Shown here: positions 33,307 through 41,827 of the stretch, piece after piece | How the letters are laid out: each line of letters starts with the position of its first letter | Numbering within the stretch: position 1 is the first letter of the stretch | Assembly: GCA_017651315.1 (NCBI GenBank) | Contig: JAGCDE010000034.1 | Span: 44,544-108,543, forward strand | Length of the DNA stretch: 64,000 nt | Direction: 5' to 3' | Source of the DNA: Bacteroidaceae bacterium | GTDB taxonomy: Bacteria; Bacteroidota; Bacteroidia; Bacteroidales; Bacteroidaceae | Made by a program: the position numbers and the translations under genes | Notes under the pieces: model-generated | What the model was told of the DNA's origin: nothing | Database searches by the model: none | Seen by the model: the letters and a program-made list of their open reading frames with translations, nothing else

Positions 33307-34563
33307 ATGGCTTACAAGAAACCCGATGTGGATTTCACATCAAGCAGAGTGACAAGGGAGGGCAGGAAGAGCAACCTCAGTATGTTTATGGTGATGCTGG
33401 GATTCACATTCTTCTCGGCAAGCATGTGGGCCGGCCAGAACCTGGCGGCAGGCCTTGACTTCGGAGGATTCATAGGCGCCCTTATTCTGGGAGGCATCAT
33501 CCTCGGCGCATACACAGGCGCACTCGGTTATATAGGTGCGGAGACAGGACTCACGCTTGACATGCTGGCGCACCGCAGTTTCGGACGCAAGGGCAGCTGG
33601 CTTCCCAGCGCCATGATCAGTTTCACACAGATGGGCTGGTTCGGAGTAGGTCTGGCCATGTTCGCAATACCGGTGGCCAAGGAGTTCCTGGGACTTGAGG
33701 TCACACCCGACCACATGCCGTATCAGGGCTATATCCTGGTTGCCGTAGCCGGTCTGCTCATGACAGCCAGCGCATTCTTCGGAATCAAGAGCCTTACCCT
33801 GATCAGCTACATAGCCGTTCCGCTGGTTGGTGTCTTAGGTACCGTTGCCATGATTATGGCGGTGAAGCGCGGTGATGCCTCCCTCGTGGAGCAGTTCGCA
33901 AGAGTCAACGACGGTTCGCTCACCATCATCGCCGGTGCCGGCCTGGTAATCGGCAGCTTCGTGTCGGGCGGAACAGCCACGCCGAACTTCGCCCGTTTCT
34001 CCAAGAGCGGCAAGGTGGGCTGCATAGCCACTGTCATAGCCTTCTTCCTCGGCAACTCGCTCATGTTCTTCTTCGGTGCCGTTTCAAGTATCTACGTGGG
34101 CGGCAACGACATATTCGAGGTGATGCTCAACCTTAACCTCTTCTACCTTGCGGTACTGGTTCTCGGCATGAACATCTGGACCACGAATGACAACGCCCTC
34201 TATTCATCCGGTCTGGGACTCTCCAATATCTTCGGCTGGTCCAAGAAGACAATGGTGCTCATAGCAGGCATTATAGGTACCGTTTCGGCCGTATGGCTCT
34301 ACTGGAATTTCTGCGACTGGCTCAACGTGCTCAACTGCACCCTGCCCCCGATCGGTGCCATACTGATTGTAAGCTACTTCATGAACCGCAATGACTACCA
34401 TTCCGATGACGTGAAGATCAACACGGTCAACTGGGCTTCCGTCATAGGAGTTGTCCTGGGGGCAGTCGTGGCCAATCTCCTGCATTGGGGCATACCATCC
34501 ATCAACGGCATGGTGGTGGCTGTCATCTGCTATCTCATTGGCAACGCCATGAGCCGCAAGTGA
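33307..34563 (+). CDS. NCS1-family nucleobase permease, CodB-like
   Basis: A 418-residue permease with about 12 membrane helices. NCS1 features are MWAGQNLAAGLDFGGFIGAL near residue 40, GETGLTLDMLAHRSFG-like segment (IGAETGLTLDMLAHRSFG) and the substrate-site region MGWFGVGLAMFAIP. CodB relatives import cytosine with protons or sodium; the CytX subgroup imports hydroxymethylpyrimidine, a thiamine precursor. The nearby TPP-controlled genes make the second option worth noting, but no riboswitch precedes this unit. The PRTase-like partner favours a nucleobase. A strong terminator follows at 34586. Confidence 0.82.
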   Translation: MAYKKPDVDFTSSRVTREGRKSNLSMFMVMLGFTFFSASMWAGQNLAAGLDFGGFIGALILGGIILGAYTGALGYIGAETGLTLDMLAHRSFGRKGSWLPSAMISFTQMGWFGVGLAMFAIPVAKEFLGLEVTPDHMPYQGYILVAVAGLLMTASAFFGIKSLTLISYIAVPLVGVLGTVAMIMAVKRGDASLVEQFARVNDGSLTIIAGAGLVIGSFVSGGTATPNFARFSKSGKVGCIATVIAFFLGNSLMFFFGAVSSIYVGGNDIFEVMLNLNLFYLAVLVLGMNIWTTNDNALYSSGLGLSNIFGWSKKTMVLIAGIIGTVSAVWLYWNFCDWLNVLNCTLPPIGAILIVSYFMNRNDYHSDDVKINTVNWASVIGVVLGAVVANLLHWGIPSINGMVVAVICYLIGNAMSRK

Positions 34564-34585
34564 ATGCCATCCGCATAAAAAAGAG

Positions 34586-34620
34586 ATGTCCGGCTTTCAA
34601 CGGAAGCCGGACATTTTTTC
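34586..34620 (+). terminator. Intrinsic terminator after the NCS1 permease
   Basis: Perfect 11-bp stem ATGTCCGGCTT / AAGCCGGACAT (34586-34596 and 34604-34614) with a 7-nt loop and a T-run at 34614-34619. Confidence 0.92.
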
Positions 34621-34621
34621 C

Positions 34622-34629
34622 TATTTTTG
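34622..34629 (+). promoter_or_regulatory. -7 box of the DUF3078 gene
   Basis: TATTTTTG, consensus, directly after the terminator and 27 bp before the ATG at 34656. Confidence 0.5.
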
Positions 34630-34655
34630 CACCGCAAAACAAAAAAAATTCAAGT

Positions 34656-35528
34656 ATGAAGAAATCATTGATGTTCCTTGCAGCCTTGCTGCCGCTTGGC
34701 CTTTCGGCACAGGAAGAGTCCGGCTGGTCCCATGACGGTCTGACCGGTGTTAATTTTTCCCAGACATCATTCACCAACTGGAGTGAAGGTGGTGAGAACA
34801 ACGTAGCCCACAACATCTATCTGAATCTCTCTTTCAACTACAAGAAGGACAAGATTGCCTGGACCAATGACCTTAATGCGAACTACGGACAGAACTATAC
34901 CAATCACTATGGCTGGCGCAAGAATCTGGACAATCTGAACTATGCGTCCAAGTTCGGGCACAAGATAAACGACAAGTGGTATTATGCCGCCTTACTTGAC
35001 TTCAAGTCACAGTTTGCCGACGGATTCAAGTATTCCGATGATTCCAGAGAACTGATTTCAAAGCTGTTAACCCCTGCATATCTGAATGTTTCGGTAGGTC
35101 TTGACTACAAGCCTGACAGCCATCTGGCATTCTATTTCTCACCGGTGGCAGGCAAGCTCACCATGGTGGCCGACACCGCATTCTCCGTACGCTACGGCAT
35201 TGAACCCGAAAAGTATGTCAAGCCGCAGCTCGGTGCCATATTCAAGGCCAATGCCAGCTACACCTTCTTTGAGGATAGGATGACACTCAAATCCGCACTG
35301 GACATGTTCACTGCTTACGATGACACATTCGGCTGCATAGACGTGAACTGGGATGTCCTGATAGGTTACAACCTGACCAAGCTCCTCACCCTCACCGCCC
35401 AATCCACTCTCAAGTACGACGATGACATTAAGACCTATGAAACTGACGCCAACGGGAACAAGACTGTCCACGGGGCCAAGGTCCAGTTCAAGGAGATGGT
35501 GGGCATAGGACTGAGCTACAAGTTCTGA
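34656..35528 (+). CDS. DUF3078-type outer-membrane beta-barrel protein
   Basis: A 290-residue secreted protein; MKKSLMFLAALLPLGLSA is the signal peptide. The opening GVNFSQTSFTNWSEGGENN is the hallmark of DUF3078 proteins of Bacteroidetes. Strands with alternating aromatic residues follow (IYLNLSFNYKKDKIAWTNDLN, LNVSVGLDYKPDSHLAFYFSP) and the chain ends VGIGLSYKF with a terminal Phe, as in outer-membrane barrels. The function of the family is unknown to me. It has its own promoter and appears monocistronic with, or loosely linked to, the permease gene 24 bp downstream. Confidence 0.82.
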   Translation: MKKSLMFLAALLPLGLSAQEESGWSHDGLTGVNFSQTSFTNWSEGGENNVAHNIYLNLSFNYKKDKIAWTNDLNANYGQNYTNHYGWRKNLDNLNYASKFGHKINDKWYYAALLDFKSQFADGFKYSDDSRELISKLLTPAYLNVSVGLDYKPDSHLAFYFSPVAGKLTMVADTAFSVRYGIEPEKYVKPQLGAIFKANASYTFFEDRMTLKSALDMFTAYDDTFGCIDVNWDVLIGYNLTKLLTLTAQSTLKYDDDIKTYETDANGNKTVHGAKVQFKEMVGIGLSYKF

Positions 35529-35552
35529 CAGCCATCCTAAGCAGATACTGCC

Positions 35553-36452
35553 ATGTGGTTGGGATTCGCCCTCTTTTCGGCTCTGTTCCTTGGCCTGTAT
35601 GACGTTGCCAAGAAGCAATCCCTCAAGGAGAACGCGGTCATCCCGGTTCTCTGGCTCCACACACTGTTCTGCTCGCTGATAATGCTGCCGTTCACACTCC
35701 TGTCGGCCAGGACAGGCGTTCTGGACGGCAGCATTTTCCATGTTCCCGTGGCAGGCTGGGAACTGCACCGCATGATTATACTCAAAGCCGCCATAGTGCT
35801 TGGCTCCTGGATCTTCGGATATTTCGGGATGAAGCATCTGCCTATTACGCTGTTCGGCCCCATCAACGCGACACGCCCCATCATAGTGCTCTTAGGCGGC
35901 CTGCTCCTGTTCGGCGAGCGGCTGAACCTCTACCAGTGGATCGGCGTGCTCATAGCCGTCTTCTCGTTCTATCTGCTCAGTGTCAGCGGAAAGAAGGAGG
36001 GCATCACCTTCTCCCGTAACAAATGGGTCTTCTGCGTCATCATGGCCACCATCCTCGGAGCTGTCAGCGCCCTCTTCGACAAGTACCTGCTGGTACGCTA
36101 CAACAACATGTTCGTGCAGGCCTGGAGCAATTTCTACCAGCTTGCCCTGATGACCGTCATTCTCTTCACGCTCTGGTGGCCCACCCGCAAGAGCACCACC
36201 CCGTTCAGCTGGAAATGGAGCATCATACTCATTTCCGTCTTCCTCACCCTCGCTGACTACGCCTACTTCTGCTCCCTTGCCTCTACTGCCTCGATGGTAT
36301 CAATCGTCTCCATGATCCGCCGAAGCAGCGTTATAGTAAGTTTCCTCTGCGGCGCCCTCCTCTTCCACGAGAAGAATCTGAAGAGCAAAGTCATCGACCT
36401 CCTCCTGGTCCTTCTGGGCCTCTTCTTCCTGCTTATCGGCTCCCTGCAGTAA
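35553..36452 (+). CDS. EamA/DMT-superfamily permease
   Basis: A 299-residue inner-membrane protein with about ten hydrophobic helices in two repeats of five, the EamA layout. Repeat 1 runs from MWLGFALFSALFLGLYDVAKKQ to about residue 145; the conserved glutamate near FGERLNLYQWIGVLIAVFSFYLL ends it. Repeat 2 starts at VFCVIMATILGAVSALFDKYLL and finishes in FHEKNLKSKVIDLLLVLLGLFFLL. DMT permeases export metabolites such as amino acids or sugars; the substrate is not evident. An 8-bp hairpin without T-run follows at 36453-36483. Confidence 0.82.
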   Translation: MWLGFALFSALFLGLYDVAKKQSLKENAVIPVLWLHTLFCSLIMLPFTLLSARTGVLDGSIFHVPVAGWELHRMIILKAAIVLGSWIFGYFGMKHLPITLFGPINATRPIIVLLGGLLLFGERLNLYQWIGVLIAVFSFYLLSVSGKKEGITFSRNKWVFCVIMATILGAVSALFDKYLLVRYNNMFVQAWSNFYQLALMTVILFTLWWPTRKSTTPFSWKWSIILISVFLTLADYAYFCSLASTASMVSIVSMIRRSSVIVSFLCGALLFHEKNLKSKVIDLLLVLLGLFFLLIGSLQ

Positions 36453-36553
36453 AACAGTGCAGATTCCGCTCCTCCGCACTGTTCCTACAAATATAATCCG
36501 CAAAACACCAATGCAGAATAATAACTTTATTTTAGAATCTGCGGAGTTTTTAC

Positions 36554-36561
36554 TAACTTCG
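36554..36561 (+). promoter_or_regulatory. -7 box of the alpha-oxoamine synthase operon
   Basis: TAACTTCG, one change from consensus, with TTTA about 20 bp upstream (36530-36533). It gives a leader of about 70 nt before 36638. Confidence 0.42.
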
Positions 36562-36637
36562 CAAAGTTTAAGCGTACCTGTATCAGACGGGTGCGTCAAA
36601 CAAGTGGATAACAAACATCAAAATAAAGATTTTCAGT

Positions 36638-37912
36638 ATGATTAAAGACATTTTCGAGAGAATCAAAGAGACTCCGGGCCCGCTCGGACAGTATCAGGGT
36701 GTAGGTGACGGTTACTTCATGTTCCCACGTCTGGTAGGCGAGATCGGTCCTGAGATGGAGTTCAACGGCAAGCCCGTGCTGAACTGGAGCCTTAACAACT
36801 ATTTAGGACTGGCCAACAATCCTGAAGTAAGGAAGGCCGATGCCGAGGCTGCCGCACGCTTTGGTCTTGGTGCCCCGATGGGTGCCCGCATGATGTCAGG
36901 AAATACAGACTACCATATCAAGTTCGAGAACGATTTCTGCGAATTCATAGGAAAGAAGGCGGGTATGTGCCTGAACTTCGGCTACCAGGGCATGATTTCC
37001 ATCATCGATGTCCTGACCAGCCGCAAGGACGTGATTGTCTATGACTCCGAGTCACATGCCTGCATTCTGGACGGTATGCGTCTGAGCCTCTCCAAGCGTT
37101 TCGCCTTCCGCCACAACGACATGGCAAGCCTCGAGAAACAGCTTAACCATGCCTGCAGGCTGGCCGACGAGCAGGGCGGCGGCGTGCTGGTGATCACCGA
37201 GGGTGTGTTCGGCATGGCCGGCGACCTTGGGCATCTTGCCGACATAGTGGAGTTCAAGAAGAAATATCCGTTCCGCATACTGATTGACGACGCCCACGGT
37301 TTCGGTACGATGGGAGCCAACGGCCGCGGTACTGCCGAGCACTACGGCGTTACCGATGAGATAGACGTGATATTCGATGCTTTCGCCAAGAGCATGGCAT
37401 CGATAGGCGGCGTAGTCAACTCCGACCCCGAAATCATAGACCACCTGAGATTCAACATGCGCTCCCAGATCTACGCCAAGTCATTGCCGCTGCCTCTCGT
37501 AATCGGCAACCAGAAGCGTCTTGACCTGATCAAGTCCCACCCCGAATTCAGGGAGCATCTGTGGGAGGTCGTGAACGCCCTGCAGGGCGGCCTCAAGGCC
37601 GAAGGCTTCAACATCGGCGTGACCGAGTCACCCGTTACCCCGGTGTTCTTCGAAGGTGGCGTGAACGAGGGTACCAACGTGGTTGTCGATTTGCGCGAGA
37701 ACTACGGGATCTTCTGCTCGATCGTGACCTATCCCGTTATCCCGAAGGGCCAGCTCATGTTGCGTATCATACCTACCGCGTCACATACACTTGACCACGT
37801 CAAGCGCACCATCGAGGTATTCAAGGATGTCCAGAGGAAGCTCAAGGCCGGTTACTACGAAGGTCCGATACAGGACATGAACGTTTTCAAACGCGCACAG
37901 ATCAAGAAGTGA
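36638..37912 (+). CDS. Alpha-oxoamine synthase (serine palmitoyltransferase / cysteate acyltransferase type)
   Basis: A 424-residue PLP fold-type I enzyme of the alpha-oxoamine synthase family. NNYLGLANNP near residue 52, the His/Asp PLP motifs DSESHACILDG and ILIDDAHGFGTMG, and the PLP-lysine segment FDAFAKSMASIGG are intact. The enzyme condenses an amino acid with an acyl thioester, releasing CO2. Candidates are serine palmitoyltransferase, cysteate fatty acyltransferase, KBL or BioF. It carries N- and C-terminal extensions relative to the 394-residue Bacteroides SPT I recall. It shares one base with the next gene and heads a trio with a ketoreductase-like SDR, which points to long-chain base synthesis rather than biotin. 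Confidence 0.75.
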   Translation: MIKDIFERIKETPGPLGQYQGVGDGYFMFPRLVGEIGPEMEFNGKPVLNWSLNNYLGLANNPEVRKADAEAAARFGLGAPMGARMMSGNTDYHIKFENDFCEFIGKKAGMCLNFGYQGMISIIDVLTSRKDVIVYDSESHACILDGMRLSLSKRFAFRHNDMASLEKQLNHACRLADEQGGGVLVITEGVFGMAGDLGHLADIVEFKKKYPFRILIDDAHGFGTMGANGRGTAEHYGVTDEIDVIFDAFAKSMASIGGVVNSDPEIIDHLRFNMRSQIYAKSLPLPLVIGNQKRLDLIKSHPEFREHLWEVVNALQGGLKAEGFNIGVTESPVTPVFFEGGVNEGTNVVVDLRENYGIFCSIVTYPVIPKGQLMLRIIPTASHTLDHVKRTIEVFKDVQRKLKAGYYEGPIQDMNVFKRAQIKK

Positions 37913-39135
37913 TGAAATATCAGCTTGTCTGCAAGAAGTGCGGCAAGGTCATAGGGGATTTTGCCGCATGGTTCAGCCAGGACCAGTTGTGTGAATGCGG
38001 AAGCAACCATGCCGAAGTGACCTACACTACTGATTACCGCCTGCTGGACGAACTGTGCAAGCCCGGCCAGAAAGTCGATAACCTCTATCACTACCTGCCG
38101 TTCCTGCCTCTTGAGGAGACCGACGTACAGGTAAGCATGGGCGAAGGCGCCGTTCCGATTGAGGAATGGGACTTCCTGGAGAAATACGCTATGGACAGAT
38201 ACGGCATTGACTGCAAGGTCGTGGTGGCCCGCAATGACCTTAACGGCGGGACAGGCACATTCAAGGACATAGCAGCATCATTGGCGGCCACGCTCTTCAG
38301 GAAATACGGGGTGAAGGAGTATTGCCTGGCATCGACCGGCAACGCAGCCACCGCCTACGCCACCTATCTGGCCAAAGCAGGTGTCAGGTTTGACATTTTC
38401 GCCCCGCACGACATGTACCCCGAGACCCAGGCAGCTATCCGCGCCGCAGGTCAGAACCTTGTGGTGTCGGAGGGAGGTTACGGACAGGCCAAGGCCGAGG
38501 CTGCCGATTTCCACAAGAACCGGAAGGTCATGATTTCGGCCGGCAACATCGACCCTATCCGTGTGGAGGCCAAGAAGACACTCGTGTTCGAGTGCATACG
38601 CCAGATAGGCCGCATCCCCGATGTCTATATGCAGGCTGTGGCAGGTGGCACAAGCCCCATCGCCTTCGAGAAAGGGATGCGTGAGATTGCCGATGCCTAC
38701 CCGGATTACAGGATGCCCCGTATGCTGCTTGTACAACAGGACACCTGCGACCCGATGGTGCAGGCATGGGAGTGGGCAGTCGGGAACGGATTCCCGCAGG
38801 GCTGGAACAAGCACTTCCCCACCGTGGTCCCCCACACAAGAATCTCCATACTGACAGCCGGAACCCCGGGAATGTATCCGCTTGTTGGACCTATAGTCAG
38901 GAATAGCGGAGGGTGTTTCCTGCGCGTGAAAGAGGAGGGCCTGGAACATTACGGCCGTATGGTCAAGGATGCCCGCGGTATCTACATGGGTCCCGCATCC
39001 GTAGTATGCATAGCAGGATTCTTCAAGGCACTCGAGGAAAAGAGACTCAAGGACGGCGATCTGGTCCTGCTCAACACCGGTGAGGGCTGCGAGCGCGCTC
39101 TCTGGTTTAAAGAAGCTATTGACAACTGCAAATGA
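37912..39135 (+). CDS. Threonine-synthase-like PLP enzyme (cysteate synthase candidate)
   Basis: A 407-residue PLP fold-type II enzyme. The N-terminal zinc-ribbon-like segment CKKCGKVIGDF ... CECG is typical of one threonine synthase branch. The PLP lysine is in GGTGTFKDIAAS, and the phosphate-binding loop is STGNAATAYATYLAKAG. Cysteate synthase, which makes cysteate from phosphoserine and sulfite, evolved from threonine synthase. The enzyme is placed between an alpha-oxoamine synthase (1-base overlap) and an SDR (4-base overlap), so I favour a role making the amino acid used by the synthase. Plain threonine synthase remains possible. Confidence 0.65.
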   Translation: MKYQLVCKKCGKVIGDFAAWFSQDQLCECGSNHAEVTYTTDYRLLDELCKPGQKVDNLYHYLPFLPLEETDVQVSMGEGAVPIEEWDFLEKYAMDRYGIDCKVVVARNDLNGGTGTFKDIAASLAATLFRKYGVKEYCLASTGNAATAYATYLAKAGVRFDIFAPHDMYPETQAAIRAAGQNLVVSEGGYGQAKAEAADFHKNRKVMISAGNIDPIRVEAKKTLVFECIRQIGRIPDVYMQAVAGGTSPIAFEKGMREIADAYPDYRMPRMLLVQQDTCDPMVQAWEWAVGNGFPQGWNKHFPTVVPHTRISILTAGTPGMYPLVGPIVRNSGGCFLRVKEEGLEHYGRMVKDARGIYMGPASVVCIAGFFKALEEKRLKDGDLVLLNTGEGCERALWFKEAIDNCK

Positions 39136-39932
39136 ATAAGTTCAAGGATAAGGTAGTCTGGATAACAGGTTCGTCATCGGGTATCGGCGAGGCCACAGCT
39201 TACGGGTTTGCCCGTGAGGGAGCCTGTCTGATACTCACCGCACTCGAGGCCGACCTTTTAGAGAAGGTTGCCGCACGATGCAGGGAGCTGGGTGCCCCCG
39301 ATGCCAGGCCCCTACCCTTTGACCTCTCCCGTAAGGATGAGGTAGCCGGTCTGGCCGCGCAGGCATGGGAGCTGTTCGGACACATTGACATATTCTACAA
39401 CAACGCCGGCATCAGCCAGCGCGGAACCACCTGCGAGACCGAGATGCAGGTCATCAACAAGGTCATGGACATAAACTGGTTTGCACCGGTAATCATGACC
39501 AAGGTGATACTGCCGAGGATGATTGAGCGTGGAGGCGGCCAGCTGGTAGTGACCACAAGCATAAACGGAAGGTTCGGATTTCCGCTCCGATGCGCCTACA
39601 GCTCATCCAAGCATGCCTTGTACGGATTCTTCGAGACCGTCCAGGCCGAATACTACAAGGATAATATCCGTGTCACTATAGTCTGTCCCGGCCGCGTACA
39701 GACCCGCATATCATTCTATGCCTTGGAGAAAGACGGGAAGCAGCACGCCAGGATGGATGCCGGACAGGCAGGAGGCTGTACCCCGGAACAGGCAGGACGC
39801 AAGATAGTCCGTGCCGTGTATAAGAGAAAGCGTGAGGTTCTGGTAGGCCGCAAGGAGCTGCTGATGATCTACATCAAGCGCTTCTTCCCCGGACTCTGTG
39901 CCAGGATAGCACGCACTATTGACCCGATGTAA
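39132..39932 (+). CDS. Short-chain dehydrogenase/reductase (3-ketosphinganine-reductase-like)
   Basis: A 266-residue classical SDR. The cofactor motif TGSSSGIGEATA (TGxxxGxG) is at residue 12, NNAG near residue 90, the catalytic Ser in TTSINGRFGFP and the YSSSK (YxxxK) pair near residue 155, followed by the PG motif VCPGRVQT. The C-terminal tail with LLMIYIKRFFPGLCARI is amphipathic and hydrophobic, as in membrane-associated reductases of the DHRS7/KDSR type. It overlaps the threonine-synthase-like gene by ATGA. In the trio, the expected job is to reduce the 3-keto product of the alpha-oxoamine synthase. Confidence 0.78.
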   Translation: MNKFKDKVVWITGSSSGIGEATAYGFAREGACLILTALEADLLEKVAARCRELGAPDARPLPFDLSRKDEVAGLAAQAWELFGHIDIFYNNAGISQRGTTCETEMQVINKVMDINWFAPVIMTKVILPRMIERGGGQLVVTTSINGRFGFPLRCAYSSSKHALYGFFETVQAEYYKDNIRVTIVCPGRVQTRISFYALEKDGKQHARMDAGQAGGCTPEQAGRKIVRAVYKRKREVLVGRKELLMIYIKRFFPGLCARIARTIDPM

Positions 39933-39952
39933 AACAACTAAAAATAAAGAGC

Positions 39953-41737
39953 ATGAAAAAAGAGATTCAATTCAGTCTTGTCTATCGTGACATGTGGCAG
40001 TCATCGGGCAAGTATGTGCCCCGCAAGGACCAGCTGGCCAGGATTGCCCCTGTGATAATCGATATGGGTTGCTTCGACCGCGTGGAGACCAACGGCGGTG
40101 CCATGGAGCAGGTAAACCTGCTGTACGGCGAAAATCCAAATCTGGCTGTCCGTACATTCACGAAACCTTTCAATGAGGTGGGCATCAAGACCCACATGCT
40201 GGACCGTGGTCTGAACGCACTGCGCATGAACCCTGTTCCTGCCGATGTACGTCAGCTCATGTACAAGGTCAAGCACGCCCAGGGTGTTGACATAACCCGT
40301 ATATTCTGCGGTCTGAACGACCCGCGCAACATCATCCCCTCAATCAAGTGGGCCAAGGCTGCCGGCATGACCGCACAGGCAACCATGTGCATCACCTACT
40401 CCAAGGTGCACAACGCCGGGTACTACATCAACCTGGCCGAGCAGCTCATCGAGGGCGGTGCACAGGAGATATGCCTCAAGGATATGGCAGGTATAGGCCG
40501 TCCCGCAATGTTAGGCACCATCGTCCGCGCCATCAAGGAGAAACATCCCGACATCATCATACAGTACCACGGCCACAACGGCCCCGGTTTTGCAGTAGCC
40601 TCCATGCTTGAGGTTGCCAAGGCCGGCGGTGATGTCCTGGACGTAGCCATGGAGCCGCTCTCATGGGGTAAGGTTCACCCGGATGTAATCACCATCCAGG
40701 CCATGCTCAAGGATGCCGGATTCCTGGTCAAGGACATCAACATGAAGGCTTACATGGAGGCACGTTCACTGACTCAGAGCTTCATGGACGATTTCCTTGG
40801 TTACTGGATAGACCCCAAGAACTCACTCATGAGTTCACTGCTGGTAGGCTGCGGCCTGCCCGGCGGCATGATGGGATCACTCATGGCCGACCTCAAGGGC
40901 ATGCACGCCGCCATCAACGCCAACCTCAAGAAGAAGGGCGAGAAGGAGCTCTCCGAGGACGAGCTGCTTGTGGAACTCTTTGACGAGGTACAGCGTATAT
41001 GGCCTATGCTTGGTACTCCCTGTTTAGTTACACCGTTTAGCCAGTACGTAAAGAACGCCGCCCTGATGAACCTCTACTCCAAGTCCATGGACGAGAAGCC
41101 TTTCACCCGTATGGATCCCGCCATGTGGGGTATGGTACTCGGCAAGTCAGGCAAACTGCCCGGCGAGCTGGCTCCCGAAATCGTGGAGATTGCCAAGGAG
41201 AAAGGATTCGAGTTCTATACCGATGATCCTCAGGTGCTCTACCCCAACGAGCTCCCGCGCTTCGAGAAGGAGATGCAGGAGAACGGCTGGGACCGCGGTC
41301 AGGATGACGAGGAGCTCTTTGAGTTCGCCATGCACGAGAAACAGTACCGCGAGTACAAGAGCGGCCAGGCCAAGGACCAGTTCAACAAGGACCTTTTAGA
41401 GCGTATGGAGAAGAAGCAGAACGGCGGCGCGGCAGGCGCACCCGTCAAGCACTTCACAGCTGCCGACAAGCGTGCCATCCTGCATCCCGATGCAGAGCCG
41501 ATAGAGGCTGCCGCCAGCGGCCGCGTGTTCTGGGACTTAGACTACATGGACCAGTCCTGCAACCCACCCTACGGCAAGCATTACAAGAAGGGAGACTGGA
41601 TGTGCGGCATACAGGCCATCGGCAACACCTTCTTTGAGAACACCACCGCCCCCCACGATTGCCACATAGTAGCGGTCGAGAAGGAGCATGGTTCACTCGT
41701 GACAAAGGGTGAAGTCATAGGCTGGATTGGGAAGTAA
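39953..41737 (+). CDS. Carboxyltransferase subunit (pyruvate carboxylase B / oxaloacetate decarboxylase alpha type) lacking the biotin lysine
   Basis: A 594-residue protein. Residues 1-300 are a TIM-barrel carboxyltransferase (FSLVYRDMWQSSGKY, LNALRMNPVPADVR, ICLKDMAGIGRPAMLG, YHGHNGPGFAVAS with the metal-site HxH), followed by the conserved carboxylase domain with SLLVGCGLPGGMMGSL. The C-terminus resembles a biotinyl domain, but where EAMKM is expected the sequence reads QAIGN; the biotin lysine is replaced by Gly557. It would have to use a separate carrier or another substrate. It follows the SDR gene by 20 bp and ends at a strong terminator. Confidence 0.85.
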   Translation: MKKEIQFSLVYRDMWQSSGKYVPRKDQLARIAPVIIDMGCFDRVETNGGAMEQVNLLYGENPNLAVRTFTKPFNEVGIKTHMLDRGLNALRMNPVPADVRQLMYKVKHAQGVDITRIFCGLNDPRNIIPSIKWAKAAGMTAQATMCITYSKVHNAGYYINLAEQLIEGGAQEICLKDMAGIGRPAMLGTIVRAIKEKHPDIIIQYHGHNGPGFAVASMLEVAKAGGDVLDVAMEPLSWGKVHPDVITIQAMLKDAGFLVKDINMKAYMEARSLTQSFMDDFLGYWIDPKNSLMSSLLVGCGLPGGMMGSLMADLKGMHAAINANLKKKGEKELSEDELLVELFDEVQRIWPMLGTPCLVTPFSQYVKNAALMNLYSKSMDEKPFTRMDPAMWGMVLGKSGKLPGELAPEIVEIAKEKGFEFYTDDPQVLYPNELPRFEKEMQENGWDRGQDDEELFEFAMHEKQYREYKSGQAKDQFNKDLLERMEKKQNGGAAGAPVKHFTAADKRAILHPDAEPIEAAASGRVFWDLDYMDQSCNPPYGKHYKKGDWMCGIQAIGNTFFENTTAPHDCHIVAVEKEHGSLVTKGEVIGWIGK

Positions 41738-41757
41738 CAGCATCAACTTACTACAGC

Positions 41758-41806
41758 AAACCCCGAAAATCATAGTGTTGATTTTCGGGGTTTGTATCAT
41801 TTTTCG
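41758..41806 (+). terminator. Strong intrinsic terminator between convergent genes
   Basis: A perfect 15-bp stem (41758-41772 with 41779-41793, core CCCCGAAAATCA) and a 6-nt loop. It is followed by TGTATCATTTTT on the plus strand and preceded by GTTTGCTGTAG on the minus strand, so it may work both ways. Confidence 0.9.
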
Positions 41807-41827
41807 GACAATAGTCCAAATCAATTA

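Noticed and set aside
36453-36483. Hairpin AACAGTGC/GCACTGTT after the EamA permease gene as a terminator
   Set aside because: Only 8 bp with a 15-nt loop and no T-run; not strong enough to list.
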